Below the pieces are notes generated by a model, which saw only the letters and a program-made list of their open reading frames with translations, did not search any database and had not been told where the DNA came from. From Prorocentrum cordatum (lineage: Eukaryota; Sar; Dinophyceae; Prorocentrales; Prorocentraceae), in the NCBI GenBank assembly GCA_963575745.1, contig CAUYUJ010015741.1:45001-109000 (forward strand): a stretch of DNA of 64,000 bases. Reading direction: 5' to 3'. Each line of letters opens with the position of its first letter. Within the stretch, counting starts at the first letter, position 1. A program made the position numbers and the translations under genes. Shown here piece by piece: positions 1 through 10,078 of this stretch.

Positions 1-129
1 CCAGGCTCCCCAGCCCGCCGCGCCGCGCCCAGCCCCGTCGGCGTCGCCAGCAGCGCGGCCAGACGCCCTCAGCGCGCCCAGCCGTCGCCCAGCGCTGGCC
101 TGCGCCCGGGCCAGTTCAGTTCAGTTCGG

Positions 130-546
130 CCAGCTGGCTCTGTCTCTCCCTGGTCAAGCCCCAGCAGCGCCAGCCTGGGCGGCGCCCCGCGGCCGCCCCC
201 GCTGGGCCAGCAGAGCCGCTCAGGCGAGGCCCGCTGCCCGGCGGCTCTGCAGGGCGAGTTGAGCTTGCACCGCGCAGCTGACCACCCTGTAGGCTCGGGC
301 CAGCTCCGCGGGCTGCCGGTCGGCAGGGAGCGTGCGCACCTGCCTCAGGAGCCATTGCCGGGCTTCTCCGCCTAGGCGGCCCCGGGTCTCTACCACGAAG
401 GGCGTGAGGCGGTCCCCCGGGTACCTGGCGTGCTTCTGCCGTTTTGCCCGGCGGGCGGCATCGCCGGCGCGGCGCGCCGCCGCTGGCGCCACGTCGTCGG
501 CGGCGGGGTGGCAGACCGACACGTCGATCCAGTCCACATCGAGGAC
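130..546 (-). pseudogene. LINE C-terminal domain fragment
   Basis: On the minus strand the frame running down from about 546 reads a block containing KRQKHARYPG, LTPFVVETRGRLGG and EARQWLLRQV. Dinoflagellate non-LTR retrotransposon polyproteins often end in a similar block (Lys-rich stretch, then a P-hydrophobic-E-T-x-G-R-x-G core); this is from family memory. No reverse-transcriptase core is present upstream, because the reading frame runs straight into a TCC microsatellite at 547. I read it as the 3' scrap of a LINE facing left and cut off by the repeat. It could instead be an exon of an unrelated gene. Confidence 0.45.
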
Positions 547-797
547 CGCGCGCTCCCTCCTCCTCTTTCCTCCTCCTCCTCCTCCTTTTCCTCCTCCTCC
601 TCCTCCTCCTCCTCCTCCTCCTCCTCCTCTTTCCTCCTCCTCCTCCTCCTCCTCCTCCTCTTTCCTCCTCCTCCTCCTCCTCTTCATCCTCGTCCTCCTC
701 CTCCTCCTACTCCTCCATCTCCTCCATCTCCTCCTCCTCTTCCTCCTCCTCCCTCCCTCCCTCCCTCCCTCCCTCCTTCCCTCCCTCCCTCCCTCTT
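547..797. repeat. TCC/TCCC microsatellite
   Basis: Nearly pure (TCC)n with CTTT interruptions, changing to (TCCC)n at about 748-795. All long open frames over it (poly-Ser, poly-Pro, poly-Leu, or poly-Glu on the other strand) are artefacts of the repeat. Confidence 0.97.
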
Positions 798-802
798 AGC
801 TG

Positions 803-905
803 CCGCCCCTGTTCGAGATGTTTCGGGCGTTGTACTAGGTACAGCGAACCTCTCTCGGGGCGGGCAGCCACGCGCGCCGGCCCGCGCCCGCACATCGGGC
901 GTGGG
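803..905 (+). repeat. Dispersed GC-rich repeat R1, copy 1
   Basis: Contains CGAACCTCTCTCGGGGCGGG followed by alternating CG-rich sequence. Two further copies lie at 18638-18755 and 18985-19105 in the same orientation. All three share the order GAGATGTTTCGGGCG-like start, GCGAAC core and GCCCGCGC tail. Confidence 0.75.
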
Positions 906-970
906 GGGCCCGCCGCGCCGCGGCGCACTCCTGCGGGCGGCACGCCGCGCCAGCAGGGCAGCAAACCAGC

Positions 971-2833
971 GTGGCACAGGCGTGCCCGACGGCAGCGTGT
1001 TCAGGCCCGACTTGTACTGCGTCTGGTGAACGCCGCGAAGTGTCTCGCAACGCACCACAGCGCCATGGCGTGGCAGGCCAGAGGCAAAGGCGGCGGAGGA
1101 AAGGGCGGTCAGCAGTCCCCACCGTCCCGCCGCCCCCGCCGTGGTGGTGTCCAGCATGCGGGCACGCAAATGTTGCCAACGACCTGATGTGCAGGACCTG
1201 CTACCCGCTGCCGCAACAGAGTCCCGCGACGTTCAGCGTGTTCCGCGATCAGCCGCAGCAGCAGCAGCAGCAGCAGCCGCAGCAGCAGCAGCAGCATGCA
1301 CCAGCGGGCAGAGGGCGAGATCAGCACGGAGGAAGTGGACGTGACCAGCGGCGGCGCAGGCGCGCTTCAAGGCCAGCGCACAGCAGCGCTCAGCCCAGTC
1401 GTCAGCGCAGCCCGAGCCGTGCTCCGCCGCCCGCCCATCCATAGCAGCGAGATGGCGAGCCTGCGGAGGAGCCAGCCCCAGAGGTGCCCTCCCGACGCAG
1501 GTCATCCCGTCGGCGCTCGCCAGCCACAGACGTCACGTTCGACGAGAGTGAACCTGAATCGACCGAGGAGACGGCGGACCGTCCAGCAGGCCCGCAGGAG
1601 GCCCTCGGTGTGCTCCCTGCAATGCCAGAGCAGGCGCGTGCGCACCAAGCCTGGGTGCAGCCACCGGCGGGTCCCGCCGCCTTGGTCGACCACAGGCGCA
1701 ACCTCCGCCGCATGGCGGTGGCGTCGGCAAAGACGCATCGCGCGTCTCGCGAGCTCGGCCTGCCGACCAGCATCCTTGAGGCACAGGAGCAGGAAGACTC
1801 GGTCCTCATGACAATGATCATCGTGGCCAGGACCCCGGAAGTGCGCCTGGCGAGGCAGCGGGCATTCGTCGAGCGTGCCCAACGCCGCTCCGATCGTGCA
1901 GAGTAAGTGGCGCACGAGGCCATGATTGAGCACGGGGCTCGCCAGCTGGTCCAGCAGCATCGTGCCAACGAGCTGACTCGCGCACAGGTCTTACTTCAGC
2001 AGCTCGAGACCCTCTTCCCGCTGCCAGCTGCCGCCAATGACGTCGAAACGAAGGGCGCCGCAACGCCCGTGATGGGGGGCGCGGCGCCCGCCGCGCCCGT
2101 GGCGAACGCACCTAGCCAGATGTCAGGTGCCTCGGTTGCAGCCATCGCCAAGCTCCAGCAGGGTCAGGTGAGTGCGGCGCAGCAGATCGCGGGGCCGGCC
2201 ACGGCACTGCGCGGACTGCAGTCGGCACTGCCGCAGATCACGGCAGCAGCGAGTATGGCGGCGACTACGGCTACGACGACTCCAGCTGCACAGCCAGCGG
2301 CTGCCAATATTGCCCAGGCTGCGCAGCCCATGCAACACGTCGCAGCAGTGCCACAGGCTGCTGCTGCACAGCCCCCTGCCGCGGAATGTCTTGCGATGAC
2401 TGCAGAGCAGCTCCAGGCACAGGCAGCGATTGACGCAGCCGATGCCAGTCAGACTGCGTCCGACGAGCGCAAGGCGGTTCGCTGGGCGCGCGCCCGCGCT
2501 GCTGCCGAGGCTCGCGCGAAGGCTGCAGCGGACGAGAAGGCAGCCCTGCGGGCCCAGGGCTTGGCCGCTGCTGGGCAGCCCCGCCTGAAGACAGTCACCG
2601 CGGCGTCGAGTGCTGCGGCGGTTCCAGGAGGCGCGCTTCCGCGCGCGGTGCCGGGCGAGGAGCGACCCGAACCAGCGGGGGGAGATGGGCCGGCAGGCGG
2701 CGGAAGCCGTGAACGCAGCCCGCGCAGCGCGAACGCGGACGAGGCTCGCGCTGGCCAGGATTCCGATGCCGATATTGAAGTGACGCAGGCGAGCCCGTCG
2801 AAGAAGGGGTGGGCCAGCCTGCGGAGCCGCTAG
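971..2833 (+). pseudogene. LINE A ORF1-like protein with RanBP2-type zinc finger
   Basis: One reading frame is open from 971 to 2833 except for a TAG at 1442 and a TAA at 1904. Early in it, at about 1139-1200, is WWCPACGHANVANDLMCRTC, which fits the RanBP2-type zinc finger rule W-x-C-x2-C-x3-N-x6-C-x2-C exactly. A basic and Gln-rich stretch follows, then an Ala/Gln-rich helical region (about 2000-2600) and a Ser/Glu-rich tail. Such low-complexity proteins with a nucleic-acid-binding finger are typical first ORFs of dinoflagellate LINEs. RNase H and endonuclease domains follow directly downstream, which supports this. The first codon is GTG, so the true start is not known. The two stops indicate decay, though a spliced host gene is possible. 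Confidence 0.6.
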
Positions 2834-3090
2834 GCGCCAGTGGGGGTCAGCCCGCGTGGGTTCCGAGCGCCGCGGCTCTGCCGGGGCACCCGGCCCCGTC
2901 TCGTTTTTCGGGCATGCTGCCCGTCAGTCCAGTTCGTGATTGCGGCGACTTAGCAGCGTTGCTCGCGGCCCAATTGCAAGACGCAGTGCTCTCCCCCATC
3001 TTCGTGGCGCCGCCATCCACGAAACATCCCGTGCCATGTCTCTTTCACCATCGTCTCCATTCTAGCGCCTTCGATTTCCTGACGCAGCAT

Positions 3091-3570
3091 GCCTGCTCCA
3101 ATGATGTGCACGACGATGACATTGATCATTTTGTAGTGTACACGACGGGTCGGGGGGTCAGACAGCACGGACATGCAGCGGCCACCATCATGGGCGTTTG
3201 CTGTTAATTACATGGCCAGATCTGCCCCATCACTTAAAGCAGATTACGTGGGCCCGTCGAGCCCCGCCGAGTTTCATGCTGCTCTTGGGTTTGTCTGTTG
3301 GCTGCTTCAGGCACCTTCGATATATCGCTCGAGGCGCATTACTGTTCGCTCGGATAACATGATGGTGGTAGAAGCTGCTGCAGGAGATGCGATGCATAGG
3401 TCTTGCGGTGCGTTGCCCATCCTGTTGGATTCACTCGCAGAGCTCGCGCGAGTGCGCGCTGTGATAACACGGTTGCATGTTCCAGGTCGCACTGCGTATC
3501 CACTGAACGAACTTGTAGATAGATTTGCTCGCCTAGCGTCGGTCAAGGATATATCGGATTGTCCAGAAGA
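3091..3570 (+). pseudogene. LINE A RNase H domain
   Basis: The first strand reads HFVVYTTGRG at about 3129-3160 (frame 1). This corresponds to the YTDGS motif with the catalytic Asp lost. After a frame change near 3190, frame 2 continues with AEFHAALGFVCWLL (catalytic Glu), ITVRSDNMMVV (Asp) and LHVPGRTAYPLNELVDRFA (the His-side loop and final Asp). This is the ordered set of RNase H-like motifs. The domain lies between the ORF1-like frame and the AP endonuclease, not after the reverse transcriptase as in I-clade or plant LINEs. The frameshift and the D-to-T change at the first motif imply an inactive copy. Confidence 0.7.
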
Positions 3571-3789
3571 CGCGGCGCCCTGGTCGATACTACTCTCTCA
3601 TATGGACAAGGTTCCATGGTGATGGTTGACGGACGACGCCCACCGCGGTGCGAGGGAGTTCCCAAAGCTGACCCCGGCCCGCCTCGACAAGATTGCTCCT
3701 GCAGAGGTGCCCCCTCTGCGAGCCCTCTTGCCGCCAGCTGCTGGATCGACAGTTCGAGATAGTCAGCAGCCATGCCCCGACAGTCCACA

Positions 3790-4575
3790 GGATACCACGC
3801 CATCGTCTGTCTGTGAACTCAGGTTTGCAGTGGCTAACGTACCTACACTGCGACCACGGAGACGACCTACACGCTCTCAAGGTATGCGTTTACGGTGCAC
3901 GCATCGGGATGCAGCTGGCATTGATGTCCCCGGCGGCATGCTGGCCCTTGCGCATCAGTTTACACGTTGCCAATATCTTTTCGCAGGCGCGGTCGAGACG
4001 CGACTGAGGCACGACGCATGGCGCGAAGTTGATCCGTATCTCGTGATGACGTCAGCGGCCGAATCAAATTTATGCTACGGAGTTGCGTTGTGGGTTAACA
4101 TCGGATTGGAGTACCTTCCGGGTTGTACGCTAATCGCATGATTCGAGGCGTTTGCTTGTAGCTGTGCTGGCCCCCTTGCTACGCATCGATGTTCTTGTTG
4201 CACGCGCGCCGCGTGCGCGTGCGACGGGAGGTCTCGACATGGTAGCGCAGTGGTGGACGCGCATGCGTGATGTTATACTCACGCGGCCTAGTCAGGCCCC
4301 GCTGTTTTGTCTACTGGATGCAAACGCCACTGTCGGAACGGCTCAGTCCAGCCACGCGGGCCTTGTGGGCGCCGAACAGGAAAACGACATTGGACACTTG
4401 TTTCGCGATTTCCTACGAGCAACCGGGCAGAGTGCGGCGTGTACTTTTTCGGAACCTCTCCACGTCACACACGCAGTGCGCGGATGCCGCTTGGCGCGGC
4501 CCCCCTGGAGCCGAAACGCCGCATTGACTATGTGACGGCGCCTCGACCCTCTCTCAATTCGATCAGTCGACAAGG
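3790..4575 (+). pseudogene. LINE A AP-like endonuclease domain
   Basis: Domain order is visible across three frames. RFAVANVPTL (about 3820) is the first strand, corresponding to the WNV/NVRSL motif. LAHQFTRCQYLFAGAVETRL (about 3945-4005) carries the catalytic Glu. CLLDANATVG (about 4308) is the DxN motif. AEQENDIGHLFRDFLRATG follows, and RRIDYVTAPRPS (about 4520, next frame) is the late Asp motif. This is the exonuclease-endonuclease-phosphatase fold that nicks target DNA for LINEs. Frame breaks near 4141 and 4440 show decay. No reverse transcriptase follows; the sequence ends at a T7/A12 tract (4594-4615) and then a satellite, so the element is truncated. Confidence 0.72.
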
Positions 4576-4706
4576 GGTTGATCCGACAGTGGGTTTTTTT
4601 GCAAAAAAAAAAAACGCGCGCTGAACGGGGCGCTGTTGCGGTAGAAACTAACTCCGGCCGAGGGAAGTCGGAGCAGAGACATCCTCACAAACATTTTATG
4701 GATTTG

Positions 4707-5470
4707 GCCGTTTCGCTTGAAACATCCTCACATTTCTCGTTTCTGAGTTGGCCGGGATTGGCCGTTTCGCTTGAGACATCCTCGAACTGTTGCGCTCCGG
4801 GACGCCGCGCGAGAGGTGGTCCGGGCCGTTTCGCCTGAGACATCCTCAAAAAGTTGGTCTCCGGGACGCCGCGCGAGAGGTGGTCTGGGCCGTTTCGCTT
4901 GAGACATCCTCGAAACTCTGAGCCCCGTGGTGCCGTGCGAGAGGTGGCCCGGGCCGTTTCGCTTGGGACATCCTCGAAAAGTTGCGCTCCGGGGCGCCGC
5001 GCGAGAGGTGGTCCAGGCCGTTTCGCTTGAGACATCCTCAAAAAGTTGCGCTCCGGGACGCCGCGCGAGAGGTGGTCCGGGCCGTTTCGTTTGAGACATC
5101 TTCGAAATTCTTGAGCCCCGAGGTGCCGTGCGAGAGGTGGTCGGGGCCGTTTCGCTTGAGACATCTTCGAAATTCTGAGCTCTGCGATGCTTTGCGCGAG
5201 GTGGTCTGGCCCATTTCGCTTGAGACATCCTCAAAACTCTGACTTCGGAGATGCCGCGCGAGAGGTGGTCCGGGCCGTTTCGCCTGAGACATCCTCGAGC
5301 TTCTGAGCTCTGAGATGCCCTGCGCGAGGTGGTCCGGCCCGTCTCGCCTGAGACACCCTTGCAACTTTGAGCTCTGAGATGCCGCGCGCAAGGTGGTCCG
5401 GTCAGTTTCGCACAAGACATTCTCGCAACTATGAGCTCTCAGATGCTGCGCGAGAGGTGGCCCAGCCTGG
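4707..5470. repeat. 64-bp tandem satellite, about 12 copies
   Basis: The marker GCCGTTTCGCTTGAGACATC recurs at 4761, 4825, 4889, 4953, 5017, 5081, 5146, 5210, 5274, 5338 and 5401, so the period is 64 bp (one unit 65). A diverged first copy starts at 4707. Each unit ends with CGCGAGAGGTGGTCCGGG. The minus-strand frames across it spell repeating Ser-Gln-Ala-Lys-Arg protein but have no other support. Confidence 0.97.
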
Positions 5471-5479
5471 GCGCCCAGA

Positions 5480-6200
5480 AAACCACATGCGACATATCCT
5501 CCATGGGGCCCTGCGAGCCTCAGGGGGCCCCAGAGAGGTCCAGGAGGCCGCAGGGCGCCCAGGACAGGCCCCAGGGCCCCCCAGGAGATTCCTAGGAGGC
5601 CCCCAGGAGGCCCCTGGAGGCCCTCTATCAGAATGTGTCAAGCTAATACACATCCGGTGTCGATTCGTTGATTTTTCTTGCTCTTGTGCCCCCCCCTCCA
5701 TTTTGAGGGGCCCAAGCGGCCACAGGTTAGATATCCCCCCTGGGGGCCCCAAGAGCCTTCAGGAAACCTCAGGTGGAGTTCAGGAGGCCACAGGAGGCCC
5801 AGGAGGAAGCTCCAGGAGGTCCCCAGGAGGCCCCAGAAGGCACCAGGAGGCCGCAGGACACCCAGGACAGGCCCCAGGGGCCCCAGGAGGCACCAGGAGG
5901 CCGCAGGATTCTCAGGAGGCTCCCAGGAGGTCCCAGGAGGCTGCCTATCAGAACGTGTCAAGTTAATACACATCCGGTGCCGATTCGTTGATTTTTCCTG
6001 CTCTTGTACCCCCCCCCCTCCATTTGGAGAAGCCCAAATGGCCACAGGTTAAATATCCCGGCTGGGAGCCCCAAGAGGCTTCAGGAAGCCCCAGGCGGGG
6101 TCCAGGAGGCCACGTCCTGCGCCCGTCCCGGGCCCCGGGCCCCACCGCGGTCGCCCTGGCCGGGCCCCGGGTTCCGCTCCGGTCCCGGGTCGCGGGCCCC
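5480..6200. repeat. CAGGAGGCC-rich region with two 140-bp direct repeats
   Basis: Degenerate CAGGAGGCCCC repeats fill the region. Two copies of a unique-looking block (5625-5770 and 5944-6085) start with CTATCAGAA and include AATACACATCCGGTG and CGATTCGTTGATTTTTC. They are 319 bp apart and about 90% alike by eye. The stretch 6105-6200 changes to CCCGGG-rich sequence like that at 15265-15700. No gene is visible. Confidence 0.85.
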
Positions 6201-6232
6201 GCCTTGAGATTCCAAAGTTGTACTATAATGCC
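6201..6232 (+). repeat. Left arm of a perfect 32-bp inverted repeat
   Basis: GCCTTGAGATTCCAAAGTTG followed by TACTATAATGCC is the exact reverse complement of 15228-15259. GC-rich CCCGGGTC sequence adjoins the outer side of both arms. The minus-strand multi-exon gene lies wholly between the arms. Confidence 0.9.
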
Positions 6233-6422
6233 TTGCTGTATTATAATGCGGGGGTGGAACTTTTGCTTGGGTTGATGTTTTTTTTTTTTTGCGCAGGGAA
6301 AAATTGTTCGATACAGATCTTTTGCTTTGAATTGGTTTGAGCCCCAACTGGGAGGGGTCTCAAAACCCCAACTGGGAGGGGCTGCGTACATGATGACAAT
6401 GATGATGCCCAAGGTGTTTCTT

Positions 6423-7270
6423 TCAAAGCATGCGCAGAATCGGCTGGCCACAGAACTTCGCGATGCATGCCAGCGAAAATGCCCTCATGGATCTCTTCTG
6501 ACCCCGCGTTCGGCCAAAAGCAGCTACAGATCCACCGAAATCCTCGTCCTTGTAATTCCAGTGTTTCGCTGGCTCGCCGCCTTCCATGCAGAGCTCCTGG
6601 AACATGTGCATTTTCGGTTTAACTTTGAAATGCGTTGGGAGCGCGTCTTCCAAAGCTGCCACCTGCGTGCCAAACTTCATTGAATGCTCACGAAGAATAT
6701 CCACAGCAAATGGATGGTTATCAGACAGCGCGTCGTAACACCGACTCAAGCTTTTCATCCCAGCGTGACTTGACGATTCCACATGATTCCACAGCTGCCC
6801 GCTGGTCGGCGCCACCCCGACGATCAAGGAATTCATCCGCAATTTCCATCGCCCATGGAACCGTGCGCCTGAGCATCCCCGCGCCGCACCTCATCTTAGC
6901 CGTCTTCGCCTTCTTCCCCATTCACGACGCCCCGCGTCAGCTTCGGCAAGCGGCTGGTCTTCCCACCTGGCGGCTGCCTGTCGTAGAACGCCATCAGATG
7001 ACGATGCAGCGTCAGCACGCGGGCTTTCTGAGCAGCTCCTGCAACCTTTCTGTGCGTTACGAGGTACCAGACCAAGCCGCCGATGAAGTCAGCCGCCGCT
7101 CCAAGGTCAACGACGCGCGGCCAGTCTAACTTCAGCAGCTTCTCGTTTGCAAACGGCACTTGGAAGAGAGGGCACACAGTCTCGCCTAAAGCAAGGATCT
7201 TCCAAATGATGTCCGACCACGTGCGGCGGTTTGTTCTCCACGGCGCGTCTCTCCCAGTCTGTGACTTCAC
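6423..7270 (-). pseudogene. 3' exons of a dinoflagellate DEDFGG-family gene
   Basis: Minus-strand frames 7270-6896, 6921-6721 and 6842-6423 give successive blocks of one protein. VCPLFQVPFANEKLLKLDWP and RVVDLGAAADFIGGLVWYLV come first. Then TVPWAMEIADEFLD, and last LSRCYDALSDN, FKVKPKMHMFQELC and KHWNYKDEDFGGSVAAFGRT. I recognise this order from a protein family present in very many copies in dinoflagellate genomes and not assigned a function; the D-L-G and DED blocks might be catalytic acids of a transposase-like fold, but that is a guess. At least two frame changes occur (about 6900 and 6740), so this copy is broken or carries sequencing indels. The last frame stops at 6423, and an A12 tract lies on the same strand at about 6279-6291. 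Confidence 0.6.
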
Positions 7271-7289
7271 CTGAATGGGGGATTCTCAA

Positions 7290-7545
7290 AGCGGTGGCGG
7301 CCACCTCCTGCTCCTCCCTATGCTCCTCCTCCTCCTCCTCCTCCTCCTCCTTCTCTTCCTCCTTTTCCTCCTGCACTTTCTCCTCCCCTCCTCCCCCCTC
7401 CTCCTCCCCCCCCCCTCCTTCCTCCTCTCCTTCCCGCCCGCAAGACGACGATCTCCTGTAGCAGGGGGCGCAAGACGGTTTCCTCCATAAGTTCCCTCCC
7501 TCGAAAGGGATTTGCATCCCTAACCCCCCCATCCAAGAGGGGATT
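7290..7545 (-). other. Intron with CT microsatellite and end hairpins
   Basis: Sequence between the 7558 and 7270 exon blocks. It holds a CTC/CCCT microsatellite (about 7311-7430) and, near the upstream exon, the inverted pairs CCCTCCCTCGAAAGGG (7489) and CCCCCATCCAAGAGGGG (7527-7544). The same hairpin type marks the other introns of this gene. Confidence 0.55.
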
Positions 7546-7557
7546 TTGACTTATAAG

Positions 7558-8437
7558 TTCCCGTGATGGTTTGGGTGCCCACGGGCCTCGCCCTTCTTGA
7601 CGTTGCACAGGAAGCAAAAATCTCGTCGTCCTGCCAGCCAGGTAGCTTGAGCACCTCCTTCATCATCTTCCAGTCCCCCTTGATCTGGCAAAGCACCCCG
7701 CCAATCGGTAAAGAACCCTGCTGGCGCTTCCTCCAGGTGTCTGCGTTCACGACAAAAGGGGGCCCGTCGCGCCGCGCCGTCGGCCAGCGCTTCACAGCCA
7801 AATGAATTAAACTCCATTGCACCACGGCGAAGATATCATCAAATGTGTTGGGGCCAACATGCTCTTTGAGGAACGCAGTTAACGGAGCGCGCATGTTTTT
7901 CCAGCGGCCTGCAGCACCTGGCAGCATGATGCTGATGATTTCTGCGCTCATGGATCGGTCCCAGAAGCAGGGGACTTCGTCCTGCCACACGCCCAAGGCC
8001 GCGAGATCGTCGCAACCGCTCTCAACCCTCGCTTTTTGCACGTGGCGCAAATACACGCCGTCGAGGCTCGACGTCTCCAGAAGCGCGCTCTCATCGCCGG
8101 AATGATGTAGCTTAGCCAGGATTTCGTGCGGAAGCATCATAGCAATATCCATCAGCTGCTCTGTTTCAGACTTGGGGTCCCAGCCCCTCACCTTACAGTG
8201 ATACAGCGGAGGCCACCCCTTCTTGAAGAACTGGCGCCTGGATCTCCTGGCAGCGTTTTTCATGCCCCACGTGGTCTCAGAGGTCTGCAGGTCGGCAACG
8301 CCTGCGGCAGACGCAGAGACGGCGTCATTGATCAACTGAGCACCGCGCTGCCCGCTGATCGCGCTGCTGCTGATCAGGTCCCCCGCGTTCGCTCTCAGCC
8401 GCCTCTGCGGCGGCAACTGCAGCCTGTCATAAGGCAA
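7558..8437 (-). pseudogene. Central exon of the DEDFGG-family gene
   Basis: The minus frame from 8437 (first codon TTG, so probably an exon interior) reads PPLYHCKVRGWD, LPHEILAKLHHSGD, GCDDLAALGVWQDEVPCFWD, RSMSAEIISIMLPGAAGRWK, APLTAFLKEHVGPNTFDDIF and GDWKMMKEVLKLPGWQDDE. This is the central part of the same widespread dinoflagellate family (small-hydrophobic-LPG, then a conserved W, then GDWxxxKE). At a run of five A on the plus strand (7616-7620) the frame must change to continue into CFLCNVKKGE, the family's paired-cysteine motif. One extra base in the run would restore the frame. This is a single homopolymer indel, either real decay or an assembly error. The protein's role is unknown. 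Confidence 0.6.
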
Positions 8438-8954
8438 CGTACGCTTCGAAAGTATGCCGACGGCCCTCGAGCCCCCTCGCGGGAGGCGAATGCGACTACG
8501 GATGTGCCTTGAGCCAGCGCTACGGAAACGAACGGATGAGGCTAAACGATATTTCTCTGTGCCGCGCCCTTCCTGGATGGGGATCCTGCAATCTCCTCTG
8601 CCGCGCGCCCTTCCGCTTCCCCCCCTCCTCCCCCTCCCCGCCCCCTACCGCCGCCGCCTGTCCAGAACCTGCCCGCCTCGTTCTAAGCGCGGCGATTGCT
8701 GTCCAACGCCCTTCTCCACGACACCCCCCTCCTCCACCCCCTGCGGCGAAAGGTTTTTTAAGATTTCAACCAGGGCAGGCGCAGAAACGCGCGGCCCCTC
8801 ACGAAGGGGTCCTCTGCGAGAAAAGATACTGGCGCGATGTGCTTTTTATGTGGGTCGACGCACATGCTGCAATGAACGCGACAGCTGTCGGGCGAGGCAG
8901 TACTTCCCACCCTACACATGTAAGTGAAAATGGATATGTGTTGATGCCAGCAGC

Positions 8955-9290
8955 TCAACTGAGGAACCTCTTGAAGCGCGTGAGCGACAGCTGGGTCCCC
9001 TCGTACATGTGCTCCATCGTGCTGTGGGCGGCAAAGGCCTCGTCCTTCAGCTTCACGTACATCTCCGGATCCTTGCCGACAGGAGCAGTGTTGTCAATTT
9101 TTGCCAGGAGGATCTCCATTTTCGTCTCGTGCTCATCCGCATTGTCCACGCACTTCTTGCATTCATTCGCCCAGTTCTCGTACTGCGCGCGGTCACTCTG
9201 ATCCTGATCTGCAGCCTTCGCGAGCAACTGAGCCTTCGCATGCTTCATCTCCTCGAGCTGCTTCTGATACTTGAAGAGCGTTGACCTCAG
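8955..9290 (-). CDS. Helical exon of the same minus-strand gene
   Basis: About 110 residues from LRSTLFKYQKQLEEMKHAKA to SLTRFKRFLS, with EEMKHAKAQLL and NADEHETKMEILLAKID in between. They are charged and helical, consistent with a coiled coil. The frame ends in TGA at 8955, but the exon may end earlier, at GAAGAGGTTCC. Neighbouring blocks on both sides are on the same strand. No family assignment. Confidence 0.5.
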   Translation of the reverse strand: MRSTLFKYQKQLEEMKHAKAQLLAKAADQDQSDRAQYENWANECKKCVDNADEHETKMEILLAKIDNTAPVGKDPEMYVKLKDEAFAAHSTMEHMYEGTQLSLTRFKRFLS

Positions 9291-9439
9291 CAGGGAACAC
9301 AACGACAAAATCAGCATTGATGAAAAAAAAAGACTAGCGGACGATCCCCTCCAGGAGGGGCAGCATGCGAGACGAATGAAGGCACCCCTCACCATAAACA
9401 TAGGGGCCTGGCGGAACAGAAAAGGGGGAAGTGCCGATG

Positions 9440-10078
9440 GGAGCGGCTGCCGAGGGCCGCGCGCGATCTCTTCCTTCTTGCTGGTGATCTGCGGCCAGCG
9501 CGGATTCTCGAGCTTCCACCGGAGCTGGACGACGGGGGCTGGGACATCCTGGCGCCCGCGGTTTCGAGCTGCTTCATGTTCTTCAAGTTGGATGATCCCT
9601 TGAAGCTGCGGGAATCTGTCGGCACCAGCTTGTCATCGTCCATGTTGCGCTCCACGAAGTACCACTGCTTCCATAGAGGTCTGTTCTTTGGATCTTCCTT
9701 TACAGGGTATTCTTCTTTGGTTCCATGCTCCTCGCTATTCTCCTCCCACCAGTCCTGCGCGAACTGCATGGCCTCCTCGATGGTACTTAAATCTGTGATG
9801 CGGAGGCTCTTGAGAGCCAGCGCCTGCGACGCGTTCTGGCACCCCCTCTTGGCAGACTTGGTGCGCACCTCCTCGTTCGTGAAATTCTCTTCGAAGGTGG
9901 TCAACCAGTCCAGCGTCTTCTCTTTGTCGCTTGCGAAAGATTGCAAGAAATTCTTCCGATCGGTTGGATCTTTCATGTCGCTCCACATGGCCTGCGCCGC
10001 CTTGGCTGATTCTGCGCTGGACGTGGACTTGCCGTTGGCGTCCTTCTTCTCGGACTGGTAGCGGAGCCACGACCTCAT
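9440..10078 (-). CDS. Helical N-terminal exon of the minus-strand gene
   Basis: ATG at 10078 gives MRSWLRYQSEKKDANGKSTS. Long charged segments follow: DPTDRKNFLQSFASDKEKTL, LSTIEEAMQFAQDWWEENSE, and KQWYFVERNMDDDKLVPTDS. After about 9560 a second frame gives LRWKLENPRWPQITSKKEEI, so a short intron or frameshift lies near 9540-9560. The plus-strand hairpin CCCCTCCAGGAGGGG (9345) marks the following intron. The protein is soluble and hydrophilic with no signal peptide. Its function is unknown. Confidence 0.5.

Noticed and set aside
220-799. Long frames with poly-Ser, poly-Pro, poly-Leu or poly-Glu
   Set aside because: They are read-through of the TCC microsatellite in every frame; only the 130-546 minus part has non-repeat character.
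4685-5420. Minus-strand ORFs with repeated Ser-Gln-Ala-Lys-Arg blocks
   Set aside because: Shadows of the 64-bp satellite; no start context or domain.
6240-6300. A12 tract as proof of a retroposed cDNA
   Set aside because: The gene upstream keeps introns with hairpins, so it was not copied from spliced RNA; the tract may be chance.
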